From: Rhizobium skierniewicense
GTDB lineage: Bacteria; Pseudomonadota; Alphaproteobacteria; Rhizobiales; Rhizobiaceae
Length of the DNA stretch: 64,000 nt
Direction: 5' to 3'
Assembly (NCBI RefSeq): GCF_014196515.1
Contig: NZ_JACIDV010000001.1
Location: 550,441-614,440 of the forward strand
Positions 25,077 through 34,323 of the stretch are shown one piece after another. The first letter of the stretch is position 1. Every line of letters starts with the position of its first letter. A program made the translations under genes and the position numbers. Below the pieces are notes generated by a model. That model saw only the letters and a program-made list of their open reading frames with translations. It had not been told where the DNA came from and did no database searches.

Positions 25077-26446
25077 TGATTGCTTCCACTCCTTCTAGGT
25101 CTCTTGCCGTGACCGCCTTGGTAAGCGCTCTCTGGCTTGTGATGATGTCGGTCACCTTGGTTGAGAGCGATGCATATAGATATGCTGCGCTCGGCCTCAT
25201 CATCGCCTTCGCCTTTTTCGTTCCCGGGCCGAAAAATCTCCTGTTGCGAGATTGGCTTGCAATCTTGTGCATTGTCGCTGGCGGCGCTGCGTTGCTTCGT
25301 TTTCTTCTCCTGCTGATCGTCACGGGTGAAAAAGGCGCGTCGGAATGGCTGTATGCCTTTCCCCTTCTTTTCCCCATTTTAGGTGTCGCATTCGCCGGAA
25401 GCTGGAAAATGGTGAGGGGTATCGTCGCGATTTTCTTTTCTCTCGCACTCATATTGCTTCTGCTATCGACCAGATTTACCGATGCCCTGACGGGTGAGCG
25501 CATTTTTCCACTTTTTCACCACAACCCGATCCACGGCGCCGTTGGTTGTGGATTTCTTGTGATTGGTGCTTTCTACTGGATGTCGCATCAGTACGAAGTG
25601 GGTAGTTCCAAGGCTTTTAGATCGTTTGCGACGGTTGTCGGAACCGCTGTTATCGCGCTGGCGCTTTTTAATGTCTGGGGATCGAAATCCAAAGGCGTAT
25701 GGCTTGCTCTGATACCGGCCTTTGTCATGTTGGTGCCAACGACCCTCATGTTTTTGCGGAAAAAAGAAGTCATCCTCACCATGGTCGCGGGCGTCCTCCT
25801 TCTGGGCGTGAGCGTTTACGCTGTCCGTGAAAATATTGCGGAGGTTGCCGGCCCTACAGTCGATTCCGTTGCCACAGTCGTCGCAGAGCTTGATAGCGGC
25901 CGGTCGTTCTCAAGTATTTTTAAGGAGGCGATTGAGTCGTCCTCGACGCCTGTTACGTTTGACGAGCGCCTTCAACTCTGGTCGAACGCCTCTGAAGTGA
26001 TTGCCGTCGCACCGTTTTTCGGAAGTGGCAACCACTGGCTCACGATTTGGCACACAACGCGTTACGCCAGTATACCCTATACACTGATGCACAATGGATA
26101 TCTGGAAATCCTCATCCGGCACGGGTTTTTAGGACTGGCCATTTACGGCTTGATATTTGTAGCAAGCCTATCTCGTGTTTTCAGGGCATCACGGCTGGGC
26201 TTCATCAGTAAATGCGCGTTTTCATGTTATCTCGTCTGCGCCGTCTACTTCGCCTTTACGATCCTCAGCAATTCCAACAATCGTTTGGCCATGGGGGAAT
26301 CCTATGCGCTGCTTTTCAGCGCCGTGTGTTTTGCATGCACGATCAGGATGACATCAACGCCTCAGACAACCGGCCAGGCGATGCAAGACGACGCCCGCGG
26401 TGCGGCCGCTGACCGTGTTGACCTCAGAAAGCAGACACTGGCGTGA
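25073..26446 (+). CDS. O-antigen ligase / polymerase-like membrane protein (WaaL/Wzy family)
   Basis: Polytopic inner-membrane protein, 457 aa, with about 11 hydrophobic segments and a large periplasmic loop between about residues 265 and 340. The C-terminal half has LMHNGYLEILIRHGFLGLAI, the typical Wzy_C/WaaL motif, after an FGSGNHWL segment. Because this locus also encodes a Wzm/Wzt exporter, a ligase joining finished O-chains to lipid A-core in the periplasm is more likely than a Wzy polymerase. It overlaps both neighbours by 4 bp (ATGA, GTGA), forming one operon with them. Confidence 0.82.
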   Translation: MMIASTPSRSLAVTALVSALWLVMMSVTLVESDAYRYAALGLIIAFAFFVPGPKNLLLRDWLAILCIVAGGAALLRFLLLLIVTGEKGASEWLYAFPLLFPILGVAFAGSWKMVRGIVAIFFSLALILLLLSTRFTDALTGERIFPLFHHNPIHGAVGCGFLVIGAFYWMSHQYEVGSSKAFRSFATVVGTAVIALALFNVWGSKSKGVWLALIPAFVMLVPTTLMFLRKKEVILTMVAGVLLLGVSVYAVRENIAEVAGPTVDSVATVVAELDSGRSFSSIFKEAIESSSTPVTFDERLQLWSNASEVIAVAPFFGSGNHWLTIWHTTRYASIPYTLMHNGYLEILIRHGFLGLAIYGLIFVASLSRVFRASRLGFISKCAFSCYLVCAVYFAFTILSNSNNRLAMGESYALLFSAVCFACTIRMTSTPQTTGQAMQDDARGAAADRVDLRKQTLA

Positions 26447-28383
26447 TCGAAGACAAATACGTCCAACAGATACTGAATTTGCCGCGCTCAACCAAGCGTG
26501 CGCTGGCCGTTATTGTTGACGCGTCCTTTTGTGTGCTGACGATTTGGCTGGCTTTTTGCTTTCGCCTCAACGACTGGGTTGCGCTCGAAGGAATTCAGCT
26601 GCTGACGATACCCGTGTCGCTCGCGATTGCGCTGCCCATTTTCATCACGATGGGCCTCTACCGTGCCATATTCCGGTTCATGGGGTGGGCCGCCTTCATC
26701 GCGGTGATAAAGGCCGTGACGATTTATGGCCTGGCGTTCATGGCGATCTTTACCGCCGTCAGCTTTCCCGGAATACCGCGCACCGTCGGCATTTTGCAGC
26801 CCCTGTTGCTGCTGATCGCGATCGGTCTGTCCCGCTTCACCACCCGCTATTTTCTCTACGAGGCCTATAATCGTATCCTTCGTCAGAGCACTCGGCGCAA
26901 TGTCTTGATCTATGGTGCCGGTATCGAAGGTCGCCAGTTCGCCAGCGTTCTCAGTCGCAGTGTCGAGTTCCATCTGTGTGGCTATCTCGATGACGACCGA
27001 AACCTTCAGGGAAGCCTGATCGGTGGCGTCAAGGTTTTCAAGCCGGAGCAGATCGTCGACATCTGTGCCCGATTGAATATCCGCACGGTCTTGCTGGCTC
27101 TGCCCAAAATCGATCGGAAGCGTCGCAACGACATCATCGAGGAACTGCGCGGCGCCCGCGTTGCTGTTCGCACCGTTCCAGATCTTGGGGCGCTTGCCAT
27201 CGGCAAAGCACAGACAGCAGATATGCAGGAACTGGATGTCGAGGACCTGTTGGGGCGTGAACCGGTTCTGCCGAACCAGGATCTGCTGGAAAGGAATGTC
27301 AGAGGTAAAGTGGTGTTGGTGACGGGAGCGGCAGGCTCCATCGGGAGCGAGCTGTGTCGTGGCCTGATCAAGTCCAACCCGTCGATGTTGATCCTTCTCG
27401 ATCAAAGCGAGTTTGGCCTTTACGCTCTCGAAGCAGAACTGGTGAAGGATGGGGAGACCAATCCGCAAATCATTCCTCTTCTGGCCGATGTCTGCGATGA
27501 GACGCGCATTTCAAAGATCATGCAGACGTGGCAGCCTGCGACAGTCTATCACGCCGCCGCCTACAAGCATGTCCCGCTGGTCGAGCAAAACCCGGTCGAA
27601 GGCGTCAAGACGAACGTGTTCGGCACGCTGATCGTGGCGAAAGCCGCCATTGATGCCGGCGTCGAGAACGTCATCCTGGTGAGCACGGACAAGGCGGTGC
27701 GGCCGACCAACGTCATGGGGGCGACCAAACGGCTGGCGGAAATGTGTCTTCAGGCTTTGGCGGCCGACGGTTCCAAAACCGTTCTGTCGATGGTTCGTTT
27801 CGGCAATGTTTTAGGATCCTCCGGCTCCGTCGTTCCGCTGTTCAGGCAACAGATCCGGGAAGGTGGTCCGATCACGCTGACGCACCCCGATATCACGCGT
27901 TTCTTCATGACGATTTCCGAAGCAACGCAGCTGGTTGTCCAGGCAGGTGCCATGGGCAAGGGCGGAGATGTATTCGTGCTGGACATGGGCGAACCGATCA
28001 AGATCATTGATCTAGCGCGCCGCATGGTGGAACTGTCTGGCCATACCATCCAGGATGAGCGGTACCCGGGGGGTGACATCAGTATCACCATGACCGGTTT
28101 GCGTCCTGGCGAAAAGCTGTTCGAAGAGATGCTCATTGGCGACAATCCGGAGCCCACAGAGCATCCGAAAGTCATGCGCGCCCGCGAAAAATTCATTGCC
28201 TGGAGCGAATTCGAGCCCAGGCTTGATACTCTCCTCACCATTGCCGCAGGTGGTGATGCGGCGGCGATAAAGCTGTGTCTGTCCGAGTTGGTCGAGGACT
28301 ACAAACCTCTGGACCGCATTGTCGACCACGTCTTTGTGCGGGACGGACAAAGAGTTGACTGCGTCACCGAGCCCTTCAAATAA
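26443..28383 (+). CDS. Membrane-bound UDP-GlcNAc 4,6-dehydratase (WbpM/CapD/WreV type)
   Basis: Nucleotide-sugar dehydratase, 646 aa. Four N-terminal membrane helices (about 15-130) are followed by a first Rossmann-like domain (VLIYGAGIEGRQFA) and the catalytic SDR domain with VLVTGAAGSIGSELCRG near 290. The active site reads STDKA...NVMGATK, where Met replaces the usual Tyr, a hallmark of large WbpM-type enzymes. The product UDP-4-keto-6-deoxy-GlcNAc would go to the reductase that follows. In Rhizobium etli the matching trio WreV, WreQ, WreU makes and transfers QuiNAc to start the O-antigen, and gene order here fits that. The start is GTG, overlapping the previous stop. Confidence 0.92.
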   Translation: MIEDKYVQQILNLPRSTKRALAVIVDASFCVLTIWLAFCFRLNDWVALEGIQLLTIPVSLAIALPIFITMGLYRAIFRFMGWAAFIAVIKAVTIYGLAFMAIFTAVSFPGIPRTVGILQPLLLLIAIGLSRFTTRYFLYEAYNRILRQSTRRNVLIYGAGIEGRQFASVLSRSVEFHLCGYLDDDRNLQGSLIGGVKVFKPEQIVDICARLNIRTVLLALPKIDRKRRNDIIEELRGARVAVRTVPDLGALAIGKAQTADMQELDVEDLLGREPVLPNQDLLERNVRGKVVLVTGAAGSIGSELCRGLIKSNPSMLILLDQSEFGLYALEAELVKDGETNPQIIPLLADVCDETRISKIMQTWQPATVYHAAAYKHVPLVEQNPVEGVKTNVFGTLIVAKAAIDAGVENVILVSTDKAVRPTNVMGATKRLAEMCLQALAADGSKTVLSMVRFGNVLGSSGSVVPLFRQQIREGGPITLTHPDITRFFMTISEATQLVVQAGAMGKGGDVFVLDMGEPIKIIDLARRMVELSGHTIQDERYPGGDISITMTGLRPGEKLFEEMLIGDNPEPTEHPKVMRAREKFIAWSEFEPRLDTLLTIAAGGDAAAIKLCLSELVEDYKPLDRIVDHVFVRDGQRVDCVTEPFK

Positions 28384-28404
28384 TCGAACCCTGAGGAGAT
28401 CACG

Positions 28405-29316
28405 ATGTTTCTCGTGACCGGCGCGACAGGTTTTGTCGGGACATCCGTGGTAAACACACTTCGTCAACGTGACCTTCCATTTCGCGCTGCGTCCCGCTCG
28501 GCCCGTGAGGATTTTATCGGAGTTGGCGATATCGGCGCGTCTACGGATTGGCAGACAGCACTTTCAGGCGTTGATACGGTCATCCACCTGGCGGCTCACA
28601 ATCAGGACATCATGGCGGGTGATCAGGGTTCCGACGATAAGATGCGCTCAGTCAATGTTGACGGCACAGTGCGACTTGCCCAGCAATCGGTGGAATGTGG
28701 TGTGAGGCGATTTGTCTTCATTAGCACGATAAAAGTGAACGGCGAACGCTCAGAACCGGGACGGCCCTTCACCGCCCATGATCGTCCGGCACCTGAAACG
28801 GCTTACGGCAGATCAAAACTTGAGGCGGAAAACCGTCTCATGGACATCGCCACTGCCTCTGGCATGGAACTCGTTATTGTGCGTCCGCCCTTGGTTTACG
28901 GCAAGGCTGCCAAAGGAAGCTTCAAGGCGTTGGTCAAGCTCGTCAAAAGCGGCCTTCCGCTTCCGCTACGGTCCGTGCGCAATCACCGGTCCGTGATCCA
29001 CGTCGACAATCTGGCCGACCTGATTATCACGGCAGCGATGAGCCCGTCAGCGCACGGGCACATTCTGATGGCAGCAGATGGCGCGGCATTGTCCACTGCA
29101 GATTTTGTCCGAAAAATCGCTGCGGCAAGCGGACGCCGTGCGGTGTTGTTGCCGGTGCCTGCTTCGGTGTTGCAGACTATAGGGCGGGTGGCAGGCAAGA
29201 CAGATATGGTTGCCAGGCTCATTGACAGCCTGGAGGCCGACATTACTGAAACCGAAAACAGACTCAGTTGGAAGCCACCATTTTCAACCGACGAGGGGCT
29301 ACGGCGGTCGGTGTGA
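28405..29316 (+). CDS. NAD(P)-dependent sugar epimerase/4-keto reductase (WreQ-like)
   Basis: Extended short-chain dehydrogenase, 303 aa. It has the nucleotide-binding FLVTGATGFVGTSVV at the N terminus, the catalytic pair YGRSK (Tyr and Lys three apart) near residue 133, and substrate-region VIVRPPLVYGKAAKG. Being 22 bp after the dehydratase and 52 bp before the initiating transferase, it most likely reduces the 4-keto sugar to UDP-QuiNAc (or the FucNAc epimer). Which epimer is formed cannot be decided from sequence. GAGGAG precedes the ATG. Confidence 0.88.
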   Translation: MFLVTGATGFVGTSVVNTLRQRDLPFRAASRSAREDFIGVGDIGASTDWQTALSGVDTVIHLAAHNQDIMAGDQGSDDKMRSVNVDGTVRLAQQSVECGVRRFVFISTIKVNGERSEPGRPFTAHDRPAPETAYGRSKLEAENRLMDIATASGMELVIVRPPLVYGKAAKGSFKALVKLVKSGLPLPLRSVRNHRSVIHVDNLADLIITAAMSPSAHGHILMAADGAALSTADFVRKIAAASGRRAVLLPVPASVLQTIGRVAGKTDMVARLIDSLEADITETENRLSWKPPFSTDEGLRRSV

Positions 29317-29368
29317 TGTGCTAGATCGACTGAAATAGTAGAGTGTTTCCATACCAAAGGCGGACGAA

Positions 29369-29947
29369 TTGGCCGATCGCGTGAACAGTGTCATAAAACG
29401 ATTCTTCGATATCATCGCCTCAGCAGGCGGGCTGATCGTCTTTTCGCCGCTGCTTCTCGTCCTCGTCATTCTCATTCGCCGCGATTCTCCAGGCGGCGCA
29501 TTTTTTCTGCAGCAGCGCGTCGGGCGCCATGAACGCATCTTCACATGCATAAAATTCCGCACGATGGCAGCGGGAACCCCGAATGTCGGCTCTCATAATG
29601 CGCAACAATCCTGGATAACACCACTCGGCAAAAAAATACGATCCATAAAACTGGACGAATTGCCACAACTGATCAACGTCCTGAAAGGCGACATGAGCCT
29701 TGTGGGGCCGAGGCCGTGTCTGCCAAGTCAATCAGAGGTCATCGAGGCACGCAGAGAACGTAATGTCTTTTCGGTGAGGCCTGGTGTGACGGGCCTTGCT
29801 CAGGTAAGCGGCGTCGATATGTCAACTCCAGAGCAGTTAGCTGCAATCGACGCGTCGTATATCAGCAATGCGAGTTTTTCAGGAGACATGCGGCTCATCG
29901 TCGCCACGGCATTCAATGGAGCAAGGGGTGACGCTGCAGCGAAATAA
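29369..29947 (+). CDS. Undecaprenyl-phosphate sugar-1-phosphate transferase (small type, WreU/PglC-like)
   Basis: Monotopic membrane initiating transferase, 192 aa, which moves a sugar-1-phosphate (probably QuiNAc-1-P) from UDP to undecaprenyl phosphate. It has one N-terminal hydrophobic segment (LIVFSPLLLVLVILI), then FFLQQRVGRHERIF, KFRTM, LDELPQLINVLKGDMSLVGP and VRPGVTGLAQVSG, all family signatures. It lacks the extra helices of WcaJ-type proteins. The start is TTG with AAAGG about 8 nt upstream; GTG a few codons later is an alternative. Confidence 0.93.
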   Translation: MADRVNSVIKRFFDIIASAGGLIVFSPLLLVLVILIRRDSPGGAFFLQQRVGRHERIFTCIKFRTMAAGTPNVGSHNAQQSWITPLGKKIRSIKLDELPQLINVLKGDMSLVGPRPCLPSQSEVIEARRERNVFSVRPGVTGLAQVSGVDMSTPEQLAAIDASYISNASFSGDMRLIVATAFNGARGDAAAK

Positions 29948-30165
29948 CAAAAACATAAGAAAGATCCGGTAGAAAGGGATTAACCGGTTTTTCAAATTCA
30001 GACCGCGAGGGTGTCTGTTCATGGAAAAAATTTCTAACGATGCACTTTCCGTCGGATGATAGAAGAAAGAAAGTCCGTAAACCCGCATTCAGCGCTGATA
30101 AGTTGGGAGTTCGGATATTACGCCTATCATAACCAATAAGGGAGTCTCCAACGGTTGTATTGAGA

Positions 30166-30212
30166 TCTGATCGGCCGATTAGATTGACCCTACTATCGCG
30201 CTCGTGTAAGAG
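30166..30212 (+). promoter_or_regulatory. Promoter with adjacent 18-bp palindrome for rmlB operon
   Basis: TTGACC (30184-30189), a 17-bp spacer and TAAGAG (30207-30212) form a plausible sigma-70 promoter, 70 bp before rmlB. Directly upstream, touching the -35 box, is TCTGATCGGCCGATTAGA (30166-30183), an 18-bp palindrome with one mismatched pair. The site suits an activator binding next to RNA polymerase. The rest of the 334-bp gap (29948-30281) holds nothing recognisable. Confidence 0.5.
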
Positions 30213-30281
30213 CCATCTTAAGTAAATGTAAGGCGAGTTTGGCTTGCTTTTCTTCAAATTATGCTGCGGGAAGAGTGGCCG

Positions 30282-31355
30282 ATGACAATAGTCGTGACTG
30301 GCGGGGCGGGTTTCATCGGCAGCAATTTCGTTCTGGAGTGGCTGCGGAATTGCGATGAGACAGTCATAAATATCGATAAGCTGACCTACGCGGGGAATCT
30401 TGAGAATCTCGTTTCTTTGAAAGGCGACCCTAGGCATATTTTTGCCAGAGTGGATATTGCCGATAATGCGCGAGTTTCCCAACTACTTTCTGAACATAAC
30501 CCGAGGGCGATCTTTAACTTCGCTGCTGAATCTCATGTAGACCGGTCCATTCATGGACCCGGAGATTTCATTGATACGAACGTGGTCGGCACGTTTCGGT
30601 TGCTGGAAGCGGTCCGTGCTTATTGGGGCGGTTTGCTGGAGCCGCAAAAAAGCTCGTTTCGGTTTCTCCATGTATCGACTGATGAGGTCTATGGTTCATT
30701 GGATCGAGAAGCTCCTCCGTTTAATGAGTTGAGCCGCTACGAACCCAATAGTCCATACTCCGCGAGCAAGGCCGCTTCAGACCACCTCGTCAGGGCATAT
30801 CATCACACTTACGGGCTGCCCGTACTGACGACAAACTGCTCCAACAACTATGGACCCTATCATTTCCCGGAGAAACTTATTCCGCTTTGCATTCACAATG
30901 CATTGGCGGGCAAACCCTTGCCGATTTACGGTGATGGTCAGCAGATCAGGGACTGGCTATACGTCGAGGATCATTGCTCGGCCATCCGGCAGGTGGTTGA
31001 GGGAGGCCTGGTCGGCGACACCTACAATATTGGCGGCTGGAATGAGAAGGCCAATCTCGATGTTGTCAAAACATTATGCGAAGTCTTGGATGAGCTGAGG
31101 CCCCGTGATGATGGATCGTCTTACGCCGAACAAATTATTTTCGTTAAGGATCGTCCAGGTCATGACCGGCGCTATGCAATTGATGCACGCAAGATAGAAA
31201 CTGAGCTGGGGTGGCGGCCAGCTGAAACGTTCGAAACCGGACTACGCAAAACGGTCAGATGGTTCTTGGATAATCAGGTTTGGGTCGAGAATGTGACCAG
31301 TGGGGCCTACCTTTCTTGGGTCGAGAAGCAATATGATGGTGGAGTGAGTGAGTGA
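30282..31355 (+). CDS. rmlB: dTDP-glucose 4,6-dehydratase
   Basis: Cytoplasmic SDR enzyme, 357 aa, converting dTDP-D-glucose to dTDP-4-keto-6-deoxy-D-glucose. Diagnostic features are [41 protein letters not shown] and [20 protein letters not shown], and the later [16 protein letters not shown] 30282 has GGAAGAG upstream; ATG 30261 is possible but adds seven unlike residues. It overlaps rmlA by 4 bp. RmlC and RmlD are absent from this window, so the product may go to a sugar other than L-rhamnose. Confidence 0.96.
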   Translation: MTIVVTGGAGFIGSNFVLEWLRNCDETVINIDKLTYAGNLENLVSLKGDPRHIFARVDIADNARVSQLLSEHNPRAIFNFAAESHVDRSIHGPGDFIDTNVVGTFRLLEAVRAYWGGLLEPQKSSFRFLHVSTDEVYGSLDREAPPFNELSRYEPNSPYSASKAASDHLVRAYHHTYGLPVLTTNCSNNYGPYHFPEKLIPLCIHNALAGKPLPIYGDGQQIRDWLYVEDHCSAIRQVVEGGLVGDTYNIGGWNEKANLDVVKTLCEVLDELRPRDDGSSYAEQIIFVKDRPGHDRRYAIDARKIETELGWRPAETFETGLRKTVRWFLDNQVWVENVTSGAYLSWVEKQYDGGVSE

Positions 31356-32236
31356 CGCGTAAGGGAATTATTCTCGCTGGAGGCTCTGGAACGAGGCTGT
31401 ACCCCATTACCGAGGGGGTTTCGAAGCAGTTGCTTCCAGTCTACGACAAGCCGATGATTTACTATCCTTTGTCGGTTTTGATGTTGGCGGGCATTCGGGA
31501 TATCCTGATCATCACCACGCCTGAGGACCAGCCCGCATTCCAGCGATTGTTGAAGGACGGTAGCCAGTTTGGCATAAATTTAAGTTACGCTGTGCAACCA
31601 AGCCCGGACGGACTGGCGCAGGCATTTCTTATAGGCGAGTCCTTCATCGGCGGTAACGACGTTTGCCTCGCACTCGGTGATAACATTTTTTATGGTCAGG
31701 GCTTTAGTCCCCTTTTGCAAAGCGCCGCTGCAGTCACGCGTGGTGCGACCGTCTTTGGTTATCCTGTCAAAGATCCTGAGCGTTTCGGAGTGGTCGAGTT
31801 CGATGCCGACATGCGCGCGATTTCAATTGAAGAAAAACCGGTAAATCCCAAAAGCCACTATGCTGTGACCGGACTTTACTTTTACGACAATGACGTTGTG
31901 GAAATTGCAAAGGCAGTAGAGCCTTCCGCGCGCGGTGAGTTGGAGATTACGAGCGTCAATCAACATTACATGACGAACGGCTCTCTCAACGTTCAGGTGC
32001 TCGGTCGAGGCTTTGCATGGCTGGACACTGGTACATTTGAAAGCCTTCTAGAAGCGTCTCAGTTTGTAGAAATCATTGAAAAGCGGCAAGGCTATAAGAT
32101 TGCCTGTTTGGAAGAAATCTCGCTTAGAAATGGTTGGATGAGTGTCGATGCTCTGGCGGCGCGAGCTCACGCCTTGCGCAAGAACAGCTATGGTCAATAC
32201 CTTGGCGAAATAGCACGACAGGTTGCGAGCGAGTAA
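31352..32236 (+). CDS. rmlA: Glucose-1-phosphate thymidylyltransferase
   Basis: Makes dTDP-glucose from dTTP and glucose-1-phosphate, 294 aa. Signatures are [44 protein letters not shown] and [22 protein letters not shown] start overlaps the rmlB stop (GTGA). In a pathway sense rmlA acts before rmlB. Confidence 0.96.
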   Translation: MTRKGIILAGGSGTRLYPITEGVSKQLLPVYDKPMIYYPLSVLMLAGIRDILIITTPEDQPAFQRLLKDGSQFGINLSYAVQPSPDGLAQAFLIGESFIGGNDVCLALGDNIFYGQGFSPLLQSAAAVTRGATVFGYPVKDPERFGVVEFDADMRAISIEEKPVNPKSHYAVTGLYFYDNDVVEIAKAVEPSARGELEITSVNQHYMTNGSLNVQVLGRGFAWLDTGTFESLLEASQFVEIIEKRQGYKIACLEEISLRNGWMSVDALAARAHALRKNSYGQYLGEIARQVASE

Positions 32237-32253
32237 TTGATGCAGGATTTGTT

Positions 32254-32937
32254 ATGATTATCGGGCGCGGGCTTGTCGCTTCGGCGTTCGTTCCATACTT
32301 CGAATCTGATCAAGACGTAATCGTTTTTGCCGCCGGTGTTTCAAACTCGGGTGAGACGCGCGCAGAGGAGTTTCTCAGAGAAGAGAAAATGCTGAGAGCT
32401 TACCTTGAGGCAGCGGGGCAGCTTATATACTTCGGTAGCTGCAGCGTTTTTGATCCAGAAATGGCGAATACGCAATACGTTCACCACAAGCTCGAGATGG
32501 AAGCTTTGGTTAGCAGTTATCGAGGCAATGCCATATTTCGCCTACCTCAGGTGGTTGGCACGTCGTCTAACTCTAATCTTCTCACAAATTTTTTGCACCA
32601 AAAAATTGAGAATGGTGAGCGTTTCAATGTATGGAAAAATGCACGCCGTAACTTGATCGATGTCGATGATATTGCGGCTATCGTTACGCACGTGATCCGC
32701 ACGGGTGACCCAAAAGAGGGCGTTTATAACATCGCCAGTCCGTTTTCTGTTTCGATCCTGAATATAGTCGAGGTATTCGAGATGGTTTTGGGCAAAAAGG
32801 CGGTGTACTCGTTGATCGATGCAGGAAGTGGGTATGACATTGACGTTCCCGATGTTAAGCGTGCGGCGTCTGACCTAAACATTTCGTTTGACGAAGACTA
32901 TATCGAGAGGACGATAAGGAAATATTATGGAAGGTGA
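32254..32937 (+). CDS. Short atypical SDR, possible dTDP-4-keto-6-deoxyhexose reductase
   Basis: Protein of 227 aa from ATG 32254 (AGGA 7 nt upstream). It looks like a compact extended-type SDR: dinucleotide loop IIGRGLVASAF at the very N terminus (unusual, lacking the common TGxxGxxG form), YFGSCSVF where the catalytic Ser is expected, YVHHK as Tyr-x3-Lys, and RNLIDVDDIAAIV later. It is 17 bp after rmlA, so reduction of dTDP-4-keto-6-deoxyglucose (to a 6-deoxy sugar such as fucose or quinovose) is a reasonable guess. RmlD itself is a different family shape. The function is inference. Confidence 0.65.
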   Translation: MIIGRGLVASAFVPYFESDQDVIVFAAGVSNSGETRAEEFLREEKMLRAYLEAAGQLIYFGSCSVFDPEMANTQYVHHKLEMEALVSSYRGNAIFRLPQVVGTSSNSNLLTNFLHQKIENGERFNVWKNARRNLIDVDDIAAIVTHVIRTGDPKEGVYNIASPFSVSILNIVEVFEMVLGKKAVYSLIDAGSGYDIDVPDVKRAASDLNISFDEDYIERTIRKYYGR

Positions 32938-33901
32938 ACCCGCCCTGAAACTTTCAGTTGTTATCCCTGCCTATGGCAGTGAGCTCACTCTTCCTGAGCT
33001 GGTGCGGCAATTGGAAGTGGTGTTGAGCGATGCGCCGAATGTGTTGGGTAGCTACGAGATCATTTTAGTCTGCGATCACTCCCCTGATGGGACCTGGGAA
33101 GTAATCAAGCAACTGGCGGCGACCCGTTCAAAAGTCTCAGGTGTCTTGCTTCGAATGAATGCTGGTCAGCATAACGCCCTGATGGCCGGTTTCACGCGTG
33201 CATCCGGAGCAGTCGTGGTCACGATGGACGATGATCTCCAGCACTCGCCACACGATATACCGAGGCTGGTTGAGAAAGTGGATGAAGGGTATGACGTAGT
33301 TTATGGTCGATTTACGAACCGTAGCCATGCTGCCTGGAAAGTTATCGGAAGCAAGTTCAACAACACGATCGCGGCCTATCTTATGAAAAAGCCTATGGAT
33401 CTGTATCTTTCGCCTTTTCGCGCTTTTCGCTCGGTAATTTGCAAGGATATTCTAAGCTATTCGGGGCCTTACGTGTATGTCGATGGACTGATTTTGACGT
33501 TCACTAGAAATATCGCCTCGGTCGAGGTCAATCATTTTCAAAGGTTTGCCGGCGATAGCCGGTATGGTCTGAAGAAGTCTATTTCTTTATGGCTGAAAAT
33601 GGCGACCAGCTTTTCACTTGTGCCCTTAAGGCTGACTTCTTTGCTAGGGATCATTGTATCCGGCTTCGGTTTTCTCTGTGCGTTTTTACTCATCGTGCAG
33701 AAGTTGACGATTGACGTGATGCCTGTTGGCTGGGCTTCCTTGATTGTTGCGGTTCTTGTGATTGGCGGTGTGCAGTTACTTGCCCTCGGCGTCATTGGCG
33801 AATATCTGGGCCGAGTGCTTCTCACAATCAACTCCCGGCCGCAGTATGTGATCGGTGAGACGACTGATGCGCTCGCTCGTACTCAGGACCAAAAGTTATG
33901 A
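32927..33901 (+). CDS. GtrB-like polyprenyl-phosphate glycosyltransferase (GT2)
   Basis: Membrane-associated GT2, 324 aa, which transfers a sugar to undecaprenyl phosphate on the cytoplasmic side. N-terminal domain has LSVVIPAYGSE, the nucleotide motif VVVTMDDDLQHSPHDIPRL and YVDGLILTF; two C-terminal helices (about 235-260 and 272-295) anchor it, ending LGVIGEYLGRVLLTINSRPQ as in GtrB/ArnC-type proteins. It overlaps its upstream neighbour by 11 bp and the GtrA gene by 4 bp. Confidence 0.9.
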   Translation: MEGEPALKLSVVIPAYGSELTLPELVRQLEVVLSDAPNVLGSYEIILVCDHSPDGTWEVIKQLAATRSKVSGVLLRMNAGQHNALMAGFTRASGAVVVTMDDDLQHSPHDIPRLVEKVDEGYDVVYGRFTNRSHAAWKVIGSKFNNTIAAYLMKKPMDLYLSPFRAFRSVICKDILSYSGPYVYVDGLILTFTRNIASVEVNHFQRFAGDSRYGLKKSISLWLKMATSFSLVPLRLTSLLGIIVSGFGFLCAFLLIVQKLTIDVMPVGWASLIVAVLVIGGVQLLALGVIGEYLGRVLLTINSRPQYVIGETTDALARTQDQKL

Positions 33902-34278
33902 TACAGTTCCTTCTTTATTGTGTGTGCGGCGGCATCGGAGTTTCGACCGATTATCTCGTATACTATCTCAGTATCCAGTCGGGACTATGGTACCAAAGCG
34001 CGAATGTGTTGGGGTATCTGTGTGGCACCATCATAAGCTTCTTCCTGAACCGGATCATCACTTTCAAAGCAAGAGACAAGATTGCCCAGCGGTTTGCGAT
34101 CTTCCTTAGCGTAGCAGCGGTAGGCTTCACGGCGTCGGTCGTCATGTTGTGGGTCCTCGTGGACTATATGAGTGTGGATGAAAAGATTGCAAAGCTTCTT
34201 ACGTTGCCTGTTGTGGTCGTTATCCAATTTATATTGAATCGCCGTATTACTTTCGGCAGCACCGCAAATAGCCGCTGA
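33898..34278 (+). CDS. GtrA-family membrane protein (lipid-linked sugar flippase)
   Basis: Small four-helix inner-membrane protein, 126 aa, of the GtrA family, which is thought to flip polyprenyl-phosphate sugars to the periplasmic face. It has GGIGVSTDYLVYYLSI, GTIISFFLNRIITFK and a closing FILNRRITF; the repeated FLNR/ITF blocks are typical. ATGA overlap with the GtrB-like gene supports joint function. Confidence 0.92.
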   Translation: MIQFLLYCVCGGIGVSTDYLVYYLSIQSGLWYQSANVLGYLCGTIISFFLNRIITFKARDKIAQRFAIFLSVAAVGFTASVVMLWVLVDYMSVDEKIAKLLTLPVVVVIQFILNRRITFGSTANSR

Positions 34279-34323
34279 AGCGAATTGAACGATAGGCAGC
34301 GAGTGCCATTGGAAGGGTTGAAC

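Noticed and set aside
25073..26446. Wzy polymerase with a Wzx/Wzy-type pathway
   Set aside because: The locus has Wzm and Wzt and no Wzx-like flippase in the window, so a WaaL-type ligase is the simpler reading, though sequence alone cannot exclude Wzy.
26488..27468. 326-codon minus-strand frame opposite the 4,6-dehydratase
   Set aside because: Shadow of a gene with firm catalytic motifs.
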